Positions 35,114 to 44,154 of a DNA stretch of 64,000 nt are shown here, in pieces. The stretch's first letter is position 1. Every line of letters starts with the position of its first letter. The DNA is from ZC4RG30 sp039932715 (GTDB lineage Bacteria > Pseudomonadota > Gammaproteobacteria > Steroidobacterales > Steroidobacteraceae), in assembly GCA_039932715.1 (NCBI GenBank), contig JBDTPN010000012.1, positions 1 through 64,000 of the forward strand, given 5' to 3'. The position numbers were made by a program, and so were the translations under genes. The notes under the pieces were generated by a model that ran no database searches, had not been told where the DNA came from, and worked only from the letters and a program-made list of their open reading frames with translations.

Positions 35114-36675
35114 CAGCGCACTTCCTTGCCCTGGGCCTTGAGCAATTCGCTGATCAAGGCGATGGAACTCGGCTTGGGCTCCGCAGGATGCGTGGCAAGG
35201 AACACGCCCCTGGCCCAGTCCAGCGGCGAACGTTGTTGCTTGTCCTGCGCTGTGAGGTCAGCGCCCTTGTCCACCAGGAAACGGATGATGGCGTCCGAAC
35301 CGCGATTGGCAGCACCGTGCAGCGCGGTGATGCCCATGGAATTGGCCTGGTTGACCGGCATCCCCAGTTCATAGCACAGCTTCACCGCCTCCAGCAGTTG
35401 GTCGGGTCCCTCGGTCCAGGTCTGTGCCAGAACCCAATTCACCCCGGACGCAGCCATTAACGGCGAGGTACCTTCAAAAGTGTCGATACGCGGATTGGCG
35501 CCGTGTTCGAGCAGCAGTTTCATGACAGTGACATCGCCAGCAAGCGATGCGGCCAGGAATGGAGTCTGGCCGGTGAAATCCACCCATTCGAGCGAGCCTG
35601 TAGTCTCAAGCAGGTAATTACGAAACGGCGGGGTTTCGCGCGTGCGCGCATTGACGTCGGTGCCAGAGGCAAGAAGGGCCCTGATCAACTCAAGCACCGG
35701 CGCGCGCTCGATGCCGTTCTTGAAGGTTGCGTTATGCACATAGAGGTTGCGTACGTTGACCGCTTCCCACAATGGACTGCGGCCGTACCAGTCCTGTCCG
35801 TTCACGGCACTGCCCCGCTCGAGCAACAGGTGCGCGACGGCCATGTTGTCGTTGGAGATTGCCATCAACAGCGGCCAGATGCCGTTGGCTTCCCTGGCGT
35901 TGACATCGGCACCGGCCTTGATGAGCAGTCTGGCCACATCAACCCGATCGTGGCGTGCAGCGTAAAGCAGTGGTGTCATCCCACCGGGAGTGGGCTCACG
36001 GCGACCTCGGTCAGCGGGCACTCCGCCACGCAATATGCCCACCCCGAAGCCAAAGCCCGGCACGGAGTTGGGCGCGATGAAGGCTGGCGTCGCACCCACC
36101 CTGGTTGCGGCGTTGGGATCCGCGCCGGCCGCCAGCAGCGCTGCGACAACATCGGCATGACCGGCTCGCGCCGCAAACATCAGGGCGGTCTGGCCAAAGT
36201 TGTCGTCGCGCGCATCCACCGCCACGCCATGCTTGAGCAGCAACTGCACCACTGGCAGCACACCCACTTCGGCTGCACGCATCAGCGGGGTCTCGCCGGT
36301 GGGCTGCACGCGATCGGGATCCGCACGCGCCTTGAGCAACAGCTGGACCATCGCGGCACTGCCATTGTCTATGGCCAACATCAGCGCAGTTACGCCGCGC
36401 TCGGTGGTGCCATTGGCATCGGCGCCTGCATGCAACAGCAGTTTCGCTGTGGCCAGATCATCCACCCGCACGCGCCAGTGCAATGCAGGGGTACCAAACG
36501 CACCGCGTGCATTGACGTCCACGCCGCGCTTCAGCAATACCTGCAGGGAATCAATATCGCCATTCATGGCTGCATCGGCCAACTGGCCAGCCAGCGGCGC
36601 GCCCGCTTCATCGGCAACGCACTGCAAGCAAAATATGGCCAGAATCGAGATGGCAATTCCTCCACCACGAAGCAT
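35113..36675 (-). CDS. Exported ankyrin-repeat protein
   Basis: The protein has 520 residues from the ATG at 36675, with GGGGGA upstream and a signal peptide (ISILAIFCLQCVADE). About eleven ankyrin repeats run from residue 30 to 500, many with the G-x-T-P/A-L-(H/M)-x-A-A core (for example FGQTALMFAARAGHADVVAALLAAGADPN). Repeats 5 and 8 carry inserts. Such proteins are protein-binding scaffolds. It is the first gene of the seven-gene operon and overlaps DUF1592 by one base, so it probably binds the cytochrome-like partner in the periplasm. Confidence 0.88.
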   Translation of the reverse strand: MLRGGGIAISILAIFCLQCVADEAGAPLAGQLADAAMNGDIDSLQVLLKRGVDVNARGAFGTPALHWRVRVDDLATAKLLLHAGADANGTTERGVTALMLAIDNGSAAMVQLLLKARADPDRVQPTGETPLMRAAEVGVLPVVQLLLKHGVAVDARDDNFGQTALMFAARAGHADVVAALLAAGADPNAATRVGATPAFIAPNSVPGFGFGVGILRGGVPADRGRREPTPGGMTPLLYAARHDRVDVARLLIKAGADVNAREANGIWPLLMAISNDNMAVAHLLLERGSAVNGQDWYGRSPLWEAVNVRNLYVHNATFKNGIERAPVLELIRALLASGTDVNARTRETPPFRNYLLETTGSLEWVDFTGQTPFLAASLAGDVTVMKLLLEHGANPRIDTFEGTSPLMAASGVNWVLAQTWTEGPDQLLEAVKLCYELGMPVNQANSMGITALHGAANRGSDAIIRFLVDKGADLTAQDKQQRSPLDWARGVFLATHPAEPKPSSIALISELLKAQGKEVR

Positions 36676-36730
36676 TCGTTCCCCCAGGGCAGCAGACAAG
36701 TTTTATTCCTGCACTGGCAGGTTTAGCATG

Positions 36731-36750
36731 GGTGGCAGATCGTTGCCACC
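36731..36750. repeat. Perfect inverted repeat in the leader of the Tat hydrolase
   Basis: GGTGGCA and TGCCACC are separated by six bases, 19 bases before the ATG at 36769 and just upstream of its Shine-Dalgarno sequence (AGGAAGAAG). It could be an operator in the divergent promoter region or an mRNA stem-loop. No T-run follows, so it is not a terminator. Confidence 0.45.
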
Positions 36751-36768
36751 ATCTACAGGAAGAAGAAC

Positions 36769-37776
36769 ATGGACAAGGGGAACACCGCCCAATTCGAACT
36801 GCCCAATCGGCGCACCGTGCTGCGCGCGGGCGCGGCCTTGGCCACAGGCGCCATTCTGGCCGGCGCGCGCGGGGCCGTGGCAGCAGATGCCGCCGCGGCT
36901 GGCAGTTCCATCGACAGCAGCCCGGTGGACGCGCGACTGCTCCCCGGCTTCAAGCTCGAAAAGGTCAAGACCAACGGGGCAACACTGCACACCGTAGTCG
37001 GTGGCAGTGGCCCGCCTCTGCTGCTGATACACGGCGCGCCATTGACCCACCTGTCCTGGTATCGCGTGGCCCCGGAGTTGGCAAAGAAGTACACCGTCAT
37101 CGCACCAGACCTGCGCGGCTACGGCGACAGCAGCAAGCCCGAAGATGGTGAAAACCACATCAACTACTCCAAGCGCACCATGGGGCAGGACAAGATCGAA
37201 TTGATGAAGCATTTTGGCTTTGACCGCTTTGCTGTGGTCGGCCATGACCGCGGCGGACGCGTCGCGCATCGACTGGCACTCGATCACCCGCAGGCTGTAT
37301 CACGCATGGCGGTGATCGACATCGTGCCCACGTACTACTTGTATACGCACTTGACCAAGGCCTTCGTGGACGCGTACTTCCACTGGTTCCTGTATATCCG
37401 TCCCGCGCCGTTCCCCGAGAAGATCCTCAACGGCGACGTGGAGGGAAACTTCGGACGTGGCGCGCCACCGGAACTGCGCGCCGAGTATCTGCGCGCTTAC
37501 CGCGATCCCGCGAATGTGCACGGGATGTGCGAGGACTACCGCGCCTCGGCTGGTGTGGACATGCAGTACGACGAGGCAGATATCAACAAGAAGATAGCTT
37601 GCCCCCTGCACGTGCTGTGGGCAAAGGAAGGTGCGATGGGGCGGATGTATGACGTGCTGGGCATCTGGAAAGAACACGGCTCGACGGTCACTGGCGCTGC
37701 AATGCCCGGCGGCCACAACTTCCAGGAGACGCACCCACAGGAAACCCTGGCTCAGTTATTGCCATTCCTTGGGTAA
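36769..37776 (+). CDS. Tat-exported alpha/beta hydrolase, haloacetate-dehalogenase-like
   Basis: The protein has 335 residues. Twin-arginine-like signal: NRRTVLRAGAALATGAILAG. The hydrolase core has LLLIHGAPLTHLSWYRVAPE, PDLRGYGDSSKP, and the nucleophile elbow GHDRGGRVAHRLA with Asp160 as nucleophile, as in epoxide hydrolases and fluoroacetate dehalogenases. The C-terminal catalytic His is in GGHNFQETHP. An Asp nucleophile with the RGGR context favours haloacetate dehalogenase or epoxide hydrolase over a serine esterase. Export to the periplasm is unusual for that family. It is transcribed away from the ankyrin operon. Confidence 0.83.
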   Translation: MDKGNTAQFELPNRRTVLRAGAALATGAILAGARGAVAADAAAAGSSIDSSPVDARLLPGFKLEKVKTNGATLHTVVGGSGPPLLLIHGAPLTHLSWYRVAPELAKKYTVIAPDLRGYGDSSKPEDGENHINYSKRTMGQDKIELMKHFGFDRFAVVGHDRGGRVAHRLALDHPQAVSRMAVIDIVPTYYLYTHLTKAFVDAYFHWFLYIRPAPFPEKILNGDVEGNFGRGAPPELRAEYLRAYRDPANVHGMCEDYRASAGVDMQYDEADINKKIACPLHVLWAKEGAMGRMYDVLGIWKEHGSTVTGAAMPGGHNFQETHPQETLAQLLPFLG

Positions 37777-37823
37777 TAGCCACCCTCTTCCGCAATAAGC
37801 ATTGCGCTGTTCCGCTGGAGTCA

Positions 37824-37840
37824 AGTTCGCAGAGCGAACT
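37824..37840. repeat. Hairpin between the hydrolase and the large TonB receptor
   Basis: AGTTCGC and GCGAACT form a perfect seven-base stem with an AGA loop, within the 222-base gap 37777-37998. There is no T-run, so intrinsic termination is doubtful. It may be a Rho-independent remnant, an operator or a leader structure for the receptor gene. Nothing else is recognised in this gap. Confidence 0.35.
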
Positions 37841-37998
37841 CGCGGCAGCATCGGCCCTGATCCCGGAGTGTTGGTAAAAGGCCTCAGCCTTGCCCAACTT
37901 TCCGGATGACGCGAGCGGGAGGGCTGTCAATTCGAGCCTCGGATAACCGGGTTCGCGTGCGCGCTTCCGATTTCACAAGAATTGACTAGGGGGCGATA

Positions 37999-40900
37999 AT
38001 GACCAGCATTCCCGGCGCAAACGGCGCATCCGCGCGTAATTCCCATTGGCTGATCCATGCCGCTGTCGCGGCAGCGATCGCCTCCAGCATGACGTTACCC
38101 GTCATGGCTGCCGAACCGGCAGCCAGCGAACTCCAGGAAGTGACTGTCACGGGCTCGCGCATCGTGCGCCGTGACACAGAAACCACAAGCCCCCTGATGA
38201 CGGTTGACAAGGAAGTGCTTGAAAAGAGCGCGTTCATCTCGATCGAGCAGTCGCTCAACGAACTGCCCCAGTTCATGGCGGGCGGTGCCCTGTTTGGCGC
38301 CGGCGCGGTGACCGGCCTTACGGCTGCCGGCGACGTGGCTGGCGGTGCCGGCACGGGCAACATGTTCGACACCGCGCGCCCGATAGACAATGCGCGCGTT
38401 GGTCAATTTACGCCCGGCGCCGCCACCCTCAACCTGCGCGGTCTGGGCCCCAATCGGCAGTTGACGCTGATCGACGGCCGTCGCGCCGTCCCCAGCAATG
38501 CCTCGGGTGTCATCGACCTCAATACCATTCCCCAGATCGCCATTGGCAGCATTGAGGTCATCACCGGTGGTGCATCTTCGGTGTATGGCGCCGACGCGTT
38601 GGCTGGTGTCACCAATATCAAGCTGCGCGACAATTTTGATGGTGTGCAGGTGCGTGCCCGCGGCGGCATCAACGAGCATGGCGGCGACGGCCAGGAATGG
38701 CAGTTCTCGACCCTGATGGGCCTCAACGTCGGCGACAAGGGGCACGCCATGGTCGCCATGGACTACAGCAAGCGCCAGATCGCCTATTGGGAAAACCGCG
38801 GCTTCTTCAAAGAGGCCATGCAGTCGCCCCTGTCGGGCTCCGGCAACTACCTGTTTGGCTGGTATCCCGGCTACACGCCGGGCACCGCGCCCTGCAATGC
38901 CGCTTCCTGCGTGGTCACCAGCCTTGCAGCCACGGCCGGGGGCGGCAGCAATCAGGCCTTTAACAACACATGGGCTGGCAACGGCCCGACGCAGACCGCC
39001 ATCAACGCGGTTTTCGGCGACCGCACCTGTGGCGCCGCGGTCAACTGCGTCACCAATGCCCTGGGGGGATATCTCTTCAATCCCGACGGCACGTTGTTCA
39101 CGCTGCGGTCCTCGGCCACACTCAGCGGGGTATCAACGCAATATGGGCCGCAAAGTTTCACCGGCATATTGGGGGGCACCAAAGAACACCCGGACGAAGT
39201 GAACTGCGGTTACGCAGCAGGCATCGTCAACACCGTGCCGGGCTATCAGACCAACTGCGCGCCAGCCCTCAGCCGTGTGGACTATGGCCGTCGGCTGACC
39301 AGTCCCCACGAGGGCTTCACGCTGCTGGGCTCGGCGGACTACGACATTTCCGAGCACGTCAACGCCTACACGGTCATCAATTTCGCCACTTCCCAAACCG
39401 AGACGCGCCGCGAGCCTGCGCCCACCAGCGGTAACTTTGCCGTGGCAATCCCCTATGCGTCGGATCCCAACACCAAGTACCTGCCGTCCATCGTGCAGAG
39501 CCCCACACTGGGCCTTTCCGTCGGCGACACGCTTCCTGACTATCGCGTGGGCGGCAAACGCGGCACCAACTGCGCAAACACCGGCGGCTGCACCATGCAG
39601 CAGGCCTTCCCGGTTAGCCCCGAACTGCGCACCCTGCTCAATTCCCGACCTAACGTCACCCTCAACAATGCGGCTTCGCCATTCAACGGACAAACGGTTT
39701 GCGAGCTGCGCGAGGTTGACTCCAACGCCGGCAACGCGGGACACACCGTGCAGGTGCCGGCGTCGGGCTCGACCCCGGCCTACACCGTGCAGATAGACCC
39801 CAACACGGGCGAGACCTTCAAGACCTGCGGTCCCAACTCTGCCTGGCGCCTGCAGAACCAGCTGGGGTACCTTCCCCCTCGTGGCACGGAAAACAACACG
39901 ACCACCTACCAGGTTACTGCCGGCCTCAAGGGCGACCTGCACGTGTCCGACTGGACCTGGGACACATTCATAACCGCCGGCGAATCAAATACGTTGACCG
40001 AGTACGTCGGCTACATCTCGGCGGTCAACTATGCTGCCATCCTTTCAGCTCCGAACTATGGGCAGGGATACACCGCAAGAAGCAATGGCGTCTCGAACAA
40101 GCAGTTGAGCTGCACCAGCGGCCTCAATCCGTACGCGCAGTCAATAGGCGCCCTCGTGCCATCTCAGGACTGCATCGACGCCATCACGTCCAACCAGTCG
40201 GACCGCCAATCGATGAAGCAGTACGAAAGCCAGCTCAACCTGCAGGGCCGGCTGTTCGCACTGCCTGCCGGTGACGTGCGTTCAGCTATCGGCTTCAGCT
40301 GGCGCAAGAACGACTACAACTACACCCCGGACTCGCTGCGCGAGAGCGACTACATCGCCGACACTTCCGCGGGCCAGTTCGGCGTGGGCTACGTCAACGG
40401 CGATGTGTCCGTGAAGGAATACTACGGAGAGTTGCTGATCCCCCTGCTCAAGGATCTGCCTGCCGTGCGCGCCCTCGAGCTGGAGCTGGGCGGTCGCTAC
40501 TCCCTGTATTCCACCGGGCAGGATGTTCCCACCTACAAGGCGCAGCTGAGCTGGGAACCCCTGCAGTGGATGCGGGTGCGCGGCGGATACAACCGGGCTG
40601 AGCGAACACCCAACATTGCCGAGCTATACACCACTGCCACCGTCAGCTCGCAGCTGTCGGGAATTGGCTCTGACCCCTGCTCTAGCGTCGTGGCTAATAC
40701 GTTGCCTGGCAAGTCGAACGCCCCGGACAATCCCAACCGCGCCCAGCTGCAGGCGGAGTGCTCGGCACAGATCAACCTTTATGGTGGCAATAACGCCTCG
40801 ACCTACCACGCGAGCCCCAATACCTTCGCCCCTATCGGCGGTGTGCTGACCTTTGCGGGCAATCCCGACCTCAAGAGCGAGAAGGGTGACACCTGGACGG

Positions 40901-41673
40901 CCGGCGTGGTCCTGAGTTCGCCGTTCGAGAATGCACTGGCGCACCGCATCACGGCCACCATCGACTGGTACAGCATCAAGATCTCTGATGCCATCGACGT
41001 GCTGAGTGGCCAGAACATCCTCAATGCCTGCTTCAACGTGGATGGATCGAACCCCACCTACTCGCTCAATGATCCGAGCGGATCCTGCAAGCGGATCGTG
41101 CGCGATCCGGTGGTCGGCAGCGTCAGCACCATGAATTCCGTCTATGCCAATACTGGTGATATCTCGACGGAAGGTGTCGACTTCACGATCAACTGGGCGG
41201 CCCCGTTCGCAGACATGGGTCTCGACCGGATACCGGGCACACTGTCTGTGGCTCTCAATGCCAATTACCTGATCGACCAGAGCCTGCCGGTGACGGTGGG
41301 TGGCGACCAGCAGAACTACGCGGGCTACGTTGGCGCGTCCAAGTACCAGACCAACACCACGATTGGCTATACCTGGGACGTCAGCCGCATCTCGCTTAAC
41401 TGGCTGTGGCATAACGGCACACAAGGCCTCACTGCCACCAACAGGCCGACCACGCTCAACGCCGGATATCCGTCGGGCAGCCTGTTCAACCTGTCGGGTG
41501 GGACGAAGTTCGGCAACGTGGACGTATCGTTGAATATCAACAACCTGTTCGACACCAAGCCGCAGCCCGCCGGTTATGCTTATGCGGATGCTTACCAGGG
41601 CTTCGGAACTTACGATCCGTATGCTGATCTGGTGGGCCGTCGTTACTCTATCAACCTGACCATGAACTTCTAG
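37999..41673 (+). CDS. Large TonB-dependent receptor
   Basis: The protein has 1224 residues from an ATG with AGGGGG upstream. The signal peptide region covers residues 15-38. The plug (about 45-200) has LQEVTVTGSRIVRRDTETTS, LNLRGLGPNRQLTLIDGRR and IEVITGGASSVYGADALAGV. The barrel continues to a C-terminal YSINLTMNF. It is longer than typical receptors, with Asn- and Cys-containing loops. This subclass (SusC-like or oligosaccharide/large-substrate receptors in Sphingomonas and Xanthomonas relatives) imports bulky nutrients. Substrate unknown; the neighbours suggest an aromatic or polymeric compound. Confidence 0.9.
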   Translation: MTSIPGANGASARNSHWLIHAAVAAAIASSMTLPVMAAEPAASELQEVTVTGSRIVRRDTETTSPLMTVDKEVLEKSAFISIEQSLNELPQFMAGGALFGAGAVTGLTAAGDVAGGAGTGNMFDTARPIDNARVGQFTPGAATLNLRGLGPNRQLTLIDGRRAVPSNASGVIDLNTIPQIAIGSIEVITGGASSVYGADALAGVTNIKLRDNFDGVQVRARGGINEHGGDGQEWQFSTLMGLNVGDKGHAMVAMDYSKRQIAYWENRGFFKEAMQSPLSGSGNYLFGWYPGYTPGTAPCNAASCVVTSLAATAGGGSNQAFNNTWAGNGPTQTAINAVFGDRTCGAAVNCVTNALGGYLFNPDGTLFTLRSSATLSGVSTQYGPQSFTGILGGTKEHPDEVNCGYAAGIVNTVPGYQTNCAPALSRVDYGRRLTSPHEGFTLLGSADYDISEHVNAYTVINFATSQTETRREPAPTSGNFAVAIPYASDPNTKYLPSIVQSPTLGLSVGDTLPDYRVGGKRGTNCANTGGCTMQQAFPVSPELRTLLNSRPNVTLNNAASPFNGQTVCELREVDSNAGNAGHTVQVPASGSTPAYTVQIDPNTGETFKTCGPNSAWRLQNQLGYLPPRGTENNTTTYQVTAGLKGDLHVSDWTWDTFITAGESNTLTEYVGYISAVNYAAILSAPNYGQGYTARSNGVSNKQLSCTSGLNPYAQSIGALVPSQDCIDAITSNQSDRQSMKQYESQLNLQGRLFALPAGDVRSAIGFSWRKNDYNYTPDSLRESDYIADTSAGQFGVGYVNGDVSVKEYYGELLIPLLKDLPAVRALELELGGRYSLYSTGQDVPTYKAQLSWEPLQWMRVRGGYNRAERTPNIAELYTTATVSSQLSGIGSDPCSSVVANTLPGKSNAPDNPNRAQLQAECSAQINLYGGNNASTYHASPNTFAPIGGVLTFAGNPDLKSEKGDTWTAGVVLSSPFENALAHRITATIDWYSIKISDAIDVLSGQNILNACFNVDGSNPTYSLNDPSGSCKRIVRDPVVGSVSTMNSVYANTGDISTEGVDFTINWAAPFADMGLDRIPGTLSVALNANYLIDQSLPVTVGGDQQNYAGYVGASKYQTNTTIGYTWDVSRISLNWLWHNGTQGLTATNRPTTLNAGYPSGSLFNLSGGTKFGNVDVSLNINNLFDTKPQPAGYAYADAYQGFGTYDPYADLVGRRYSINLTMNF

Positions 41674-41697
41674 GCTTCACGCTGGACGTTACTTGCG

Positions 41698-41729
41698 GCC
41701 CCGGTAGTGCAAACTACCGGGGCTTTTTT
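41698..41729 (+). terminator. Rho-independent terminator after the large TonB receptor
   Basis: A perfect 11-base stem (GCCCCGGTAGT / ACTACCGGGGC) with a GCAA loop is followed by six T residues. It lies 24 bases after the receptor stop and just before the DUF6152 gene. This is the clearest intrinsic terminator in the window. Confidence 0.92.
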
Positions 41730-41753
41730 ACTGGTGCTGGAGGAATGGCAGAA

Positions 41754-42182
41754 ATGGTGATGGCACGGAGCAGGCGCAGCGTTCGCGCAATTTTTCTCGC
41801 AACGATGGCGGTGGCCTTTCCGTTCATGGTGGCCCGTCCGGCGCATGCGCACCACTCGTTCGCGATGTTCGACAATGAACATCAGGTCAAGGTCACCGGC
41901 ACAGTGACCAAGTTCGAATGGCAGAACCCCCACATCTACATCTTCGCCACCGGCGGCGAGGCCGGCAAGGAAGCCAAGGCATGGACCATTGAGGGCGCCA
42001 GTCCCGGCATCCTCAATCGCATTGGCTGGAAGTTCAACATCGTGAAGCCGGGCGACAAGGTGATGATGATCATCGCGCCCCTGCGCTCGGGCGAACCGGG
42101 AGGCCTGCTTAAGGAGATCACGTTGCCCGACGGCCGCTTGCTCAACAACGGCAATTTCGCCGGTCCGGCATTGATCCACTGA
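41754..42182 (+). CDS. DUF6152 exported protein
   Basis: The protein has 142 residues from the ATG at 41754, with GGAGGA nine bases upstream; an ATG at 41745 is too close to it. A signal peptide ends near ARPAHA. The family core is HHSFAMFDNEHQVKVTGTVT followed by EWQNPHIYIF. DUF6152 proteins are small periplasmic beta-proteins of unknown function, often next to the orphan that follows here. The gene lies just past a terminator, so it needs its own promoter or read-through. Confidence 0.8.
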   Translation: MVMARSRRSVRAIFLATMAVAFPFMVARPAHAHHSFAMFDNEHQVKVTGTVTKFEWQNPHIYIFATGGEAGKEAKAWTIEGASPGILNRIGWKFNIVKPGDKVMMIIAPLRSGEPGGLLKEITLPDGRLLNNGNFAGPALIH

Positions 42183-42194
42183 CGCGAGGCACAT

Positions 42195-42962
42195 GTGAAA
42201 TCAATATCGCTGTTGTGCGCCACGACGTTGACGTTTGTTTGCCTTCCGACGCTGGCTGCAACTTCCCCGGCAGCCCCGCAGCCCGTGCCACGCATAGAGG
42301 GCGTGAATTTCTCCGGCGCCTGGGAAGACCCAATTCCGGCAGAGATACTGCGTCCGGCAGGTTCCCCGCCTGCGCCGCGCGTAGTGCCCGATGCTCCGCT
42401 CAATGACAAGGCGCGCGCCGAGATGGCGGCCCGCCGCGCGGCGCAGCAGGCCAAGCCGGCCACCGAGCTCACCGGGGGCGCAGCCTGCATGCCGGGCGGT
42501 TTCCCCGGAATGATGGGGCCAGTGTTCCCGCTGGAAGTGCTGCAGTCCCCGGGCCAGGTCACCATCATCGCCGAGGCCTTCGCACAGGTTCGCCGCATCT
42601 ACCTCAACGAAAAACAGATAGCCGTAGAGGACGCCGAGCCGCTGTTCTGGGGCCACTCCGTGGGCCGCTGGCAAGGCAATACGCTGATGGTCAACACCAT
42701 CGGATTAAAGGACAACGTGCGCATGAGCGGCGTGCCGCATTCCCTCAACATGCGCATCGATGAGCGCATCGTGGTGACCTCCTCCGACACCTGGGAGGAT
42801 CACATCACCATTACAGATCCGGAATACCTCACCGGTCCCTGGACCTGGACGTATAAATACAACCGCCGCAAGGACTACAAGATCAACGAGTACGTCTGCG
42901 AGGACAACCGCCTTTATCTGGATCCGGCAACCGGCCAGCAGAAATTGCGCCTGGGAGAATAA
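42195..42962 (+). CDS. Secreted orphan protein, DUF6152 neighbour
   Basis: The protein has 255 residues from a GTG with GAGG upstream. A signal peptide ends near TLA. A low-complexity Pro/Ala-rich stretch (residues about 50-95) is followed by the conserved half: GQVTIIAEAFAQVRRIYL, then LFWGHSVGRWQGNTLMVNTI, and TDPEYLTGPWTWTYKYNR with KINEYVCEDNR. This block is widespread in proteobacterial genes next to DUF6152 and has no assigned function. The WGHSVGRWQ segment resembles WYGETIGFWD in the paralogue pair at 26154 and 28928. Confidence 0.75.
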   Translation: MKSISLLCATTLTFVCLPTLAATSPAAPQPVPRIEGVNFSGAWEDPIPAEILRPAGSPPAPRVVPDAPLNDKARAEMAARRAAQQAKPATELTGGAACMPGGFPGMMGPVFPLEVLQSPGQVTIIAEAFAQVRRIYLNEKQIAVEDAEPLFWGHSVGRWQGNTLMVNTIGLKDNVRMSGVPHSLNMRIDERIVVTSSDTWEDHITITDPEYLTGPWTWTYKYNRRKDYKINEYVCEDNRLYLDPATGQQKLRLGE

Positions 42963-42981
42963 CCTCAGGCCGTCTTGACGG

Positions 42982-44022
42982 TCAGGGCCGCAGTGGAATG
43001 TCGCGGATGAACTGGGAAACAATCCACTTCTCCCCCGCCGTGGGCGGCGAACCGGTATGCAGCATGTTGCGATCGGCCGAACGATCCTGGTGCGAGTTGA
43101 TGAAATACAGCCCGTCACCCCCGGTGCCGCGATTCACCAGCCGCAGCGTGGGGAAAGTGGTTTCGCCCCCCGCGTAATCATCGTTGAGGTAAAGCAGGAA
43201 AGTGATCAAACGCTGGCCCTGCTCGCGGATCTGCTGCTGGTAGTCCGGTGCATTCATATCGATGAAATCAAAATGCGGCGTGATCTGCTGACCCACGTCG
43301 TAGTGCAACACCATCGGGGCTTCGAACTGCTGCATGCGCTGCCCGGAGGTTGCGGCCATGCGCGCCTGCAGCAGAAACTGCACTACATCCAGCGTTGCAT
43401 AGTCGAAGTTGGCAACGGTGTTGCTGCGCATCTGGTGAACTTCGTCGCGTCGGCTCACTGCATCGTAGACCGTGGCACGCTCGAGACGTCCGCGTGCCCG
43501 CCCCATCAGCCAGGCACAAACCCGGGGCGGCGCTAACTGCTGTACGCGGTGGACCTTGGGATGCAGCGCCACGCAATTTGCAGGACGCAGCCATTCGTTT
43601 AGACGGACACCCGTTGCCAGCGCAGGCCAGTTGACCTGGTCATCTGCCGGCAAGCCTTCTGCCTGCAGACTCAGCAACTGACCGCGAGCGGACTCATCGC
43701 CCGCCTGCGCGGCAGCGCCCAGCAAGCGTATCGATGTGGGCCAATCCTGCGGCAGGTATGCGCCCGCTGCTGTCAGCGCTGCAACCCGGGCAAGTGCGCG
43801 TCCTTCGCCCGCGCGCGCCGCCTCTGCGATAAATGAGACACCCTGTTCCGGAATCCTCGGTACCCGGTCGCCCGTCAGCAAACGATGCCCCAATTCCGAC
43901 ATGGCCTGCGCGTCGCCATCCCGTGTAGCGCGGGTCAATTTGGCTATCGCCTCTTCATGGCGGCCTGAGGAGGCGAGTTCACGTGCCGCGAGCAACGCTG
44001 CCGATACGATAACGTCCGTCAC
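42982..44022 (-). CDS. 2OG-Fe(II) oxygenase, prolyl-4-hydroxylase-like with Sel1-type repeats
   Basis: The protein has 346 residues, starting with a GTG that has GGGAG upstream. Residues about 10-125 are Sel1/TPR-like repeats (ELGHRLLTGDRVPRIPEQGVS). The C-terminal half is a prolyl-4-hydroxylase domain with iron ligands His250 and Asp252 (TPHFDF), His322 (MLHTGSPPTAGEKW) and the 2-oxoglutarate-binding Lys332. It uses O2 and 2-oxoglutarate to hydroxylate a target, perhaps chosen by the repeats. No signal peptide, so it is cytoplasmic. Target unknown. Confidence 0.85.
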   Translation of the reverse strand: MTDVIVSAALLAARELASSGRHEEAIAKLTRATRDGDAQAMSELGHRLLTGDRVPRIPEQGVSFIAEAARAGEGRALARVAALTAAGAYLPQDWPTSIRLLGAAAQAGDESARGQLLSLQAEGLPADDQVNWPALATGVRLNEWLRPANCVALHPKVHRVQQLAPPRVCAWLMGRARGRLERATVYDAVSRRDEVHQMRSNTVANFDYATLDVVQFLLQARMAATSGQRMQQFEAPMVLHYDVGQQITPHFDFIDMNAPDYQQQIREQGQRLITFLLYLNDDYAGGETTFPTLRLVNRGTGGDGLYFINSHQDRSADRNMLHTGSPPTAGEKWIVSQFIRDIPLRP

Positions 44023-44049
44023 TCTCCCGCTCCCTGACGCGTTGCACAG

Positions 44050-44079
44050 TTGACATGCGCACTCGGTCCATCCTATAGG
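44050..44079 (+). promoter_or_regulatory. Putative sigma-70 promoter of the AraC regulator
   Basis: TTGACA (44050-44055) and TATAGG (44074-44079) are separated by 18 bases, about 75 bases before the likely GTG start. The -10 lies inside the ten-base palindrome TCCTATAGGA (44071-44080), a possible autoregulatory site. Confidence 0.5.
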
Positions 44080-44154
44080 ACATGAGCGTGTAAACGAAGA
44101 CTGTGGGACCGATGCCCGGGCACGGTCACCGTGGCTAGATTCAAGGGGGATGAC

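Noticed and set aside
42960..42982. Possible terminator between the 42195 orphan and the hydroxylase gene
   Set aside because: Only a five-base CCGTC/GACGG stem with a two-base loop and no T-run was found, too weak to call.
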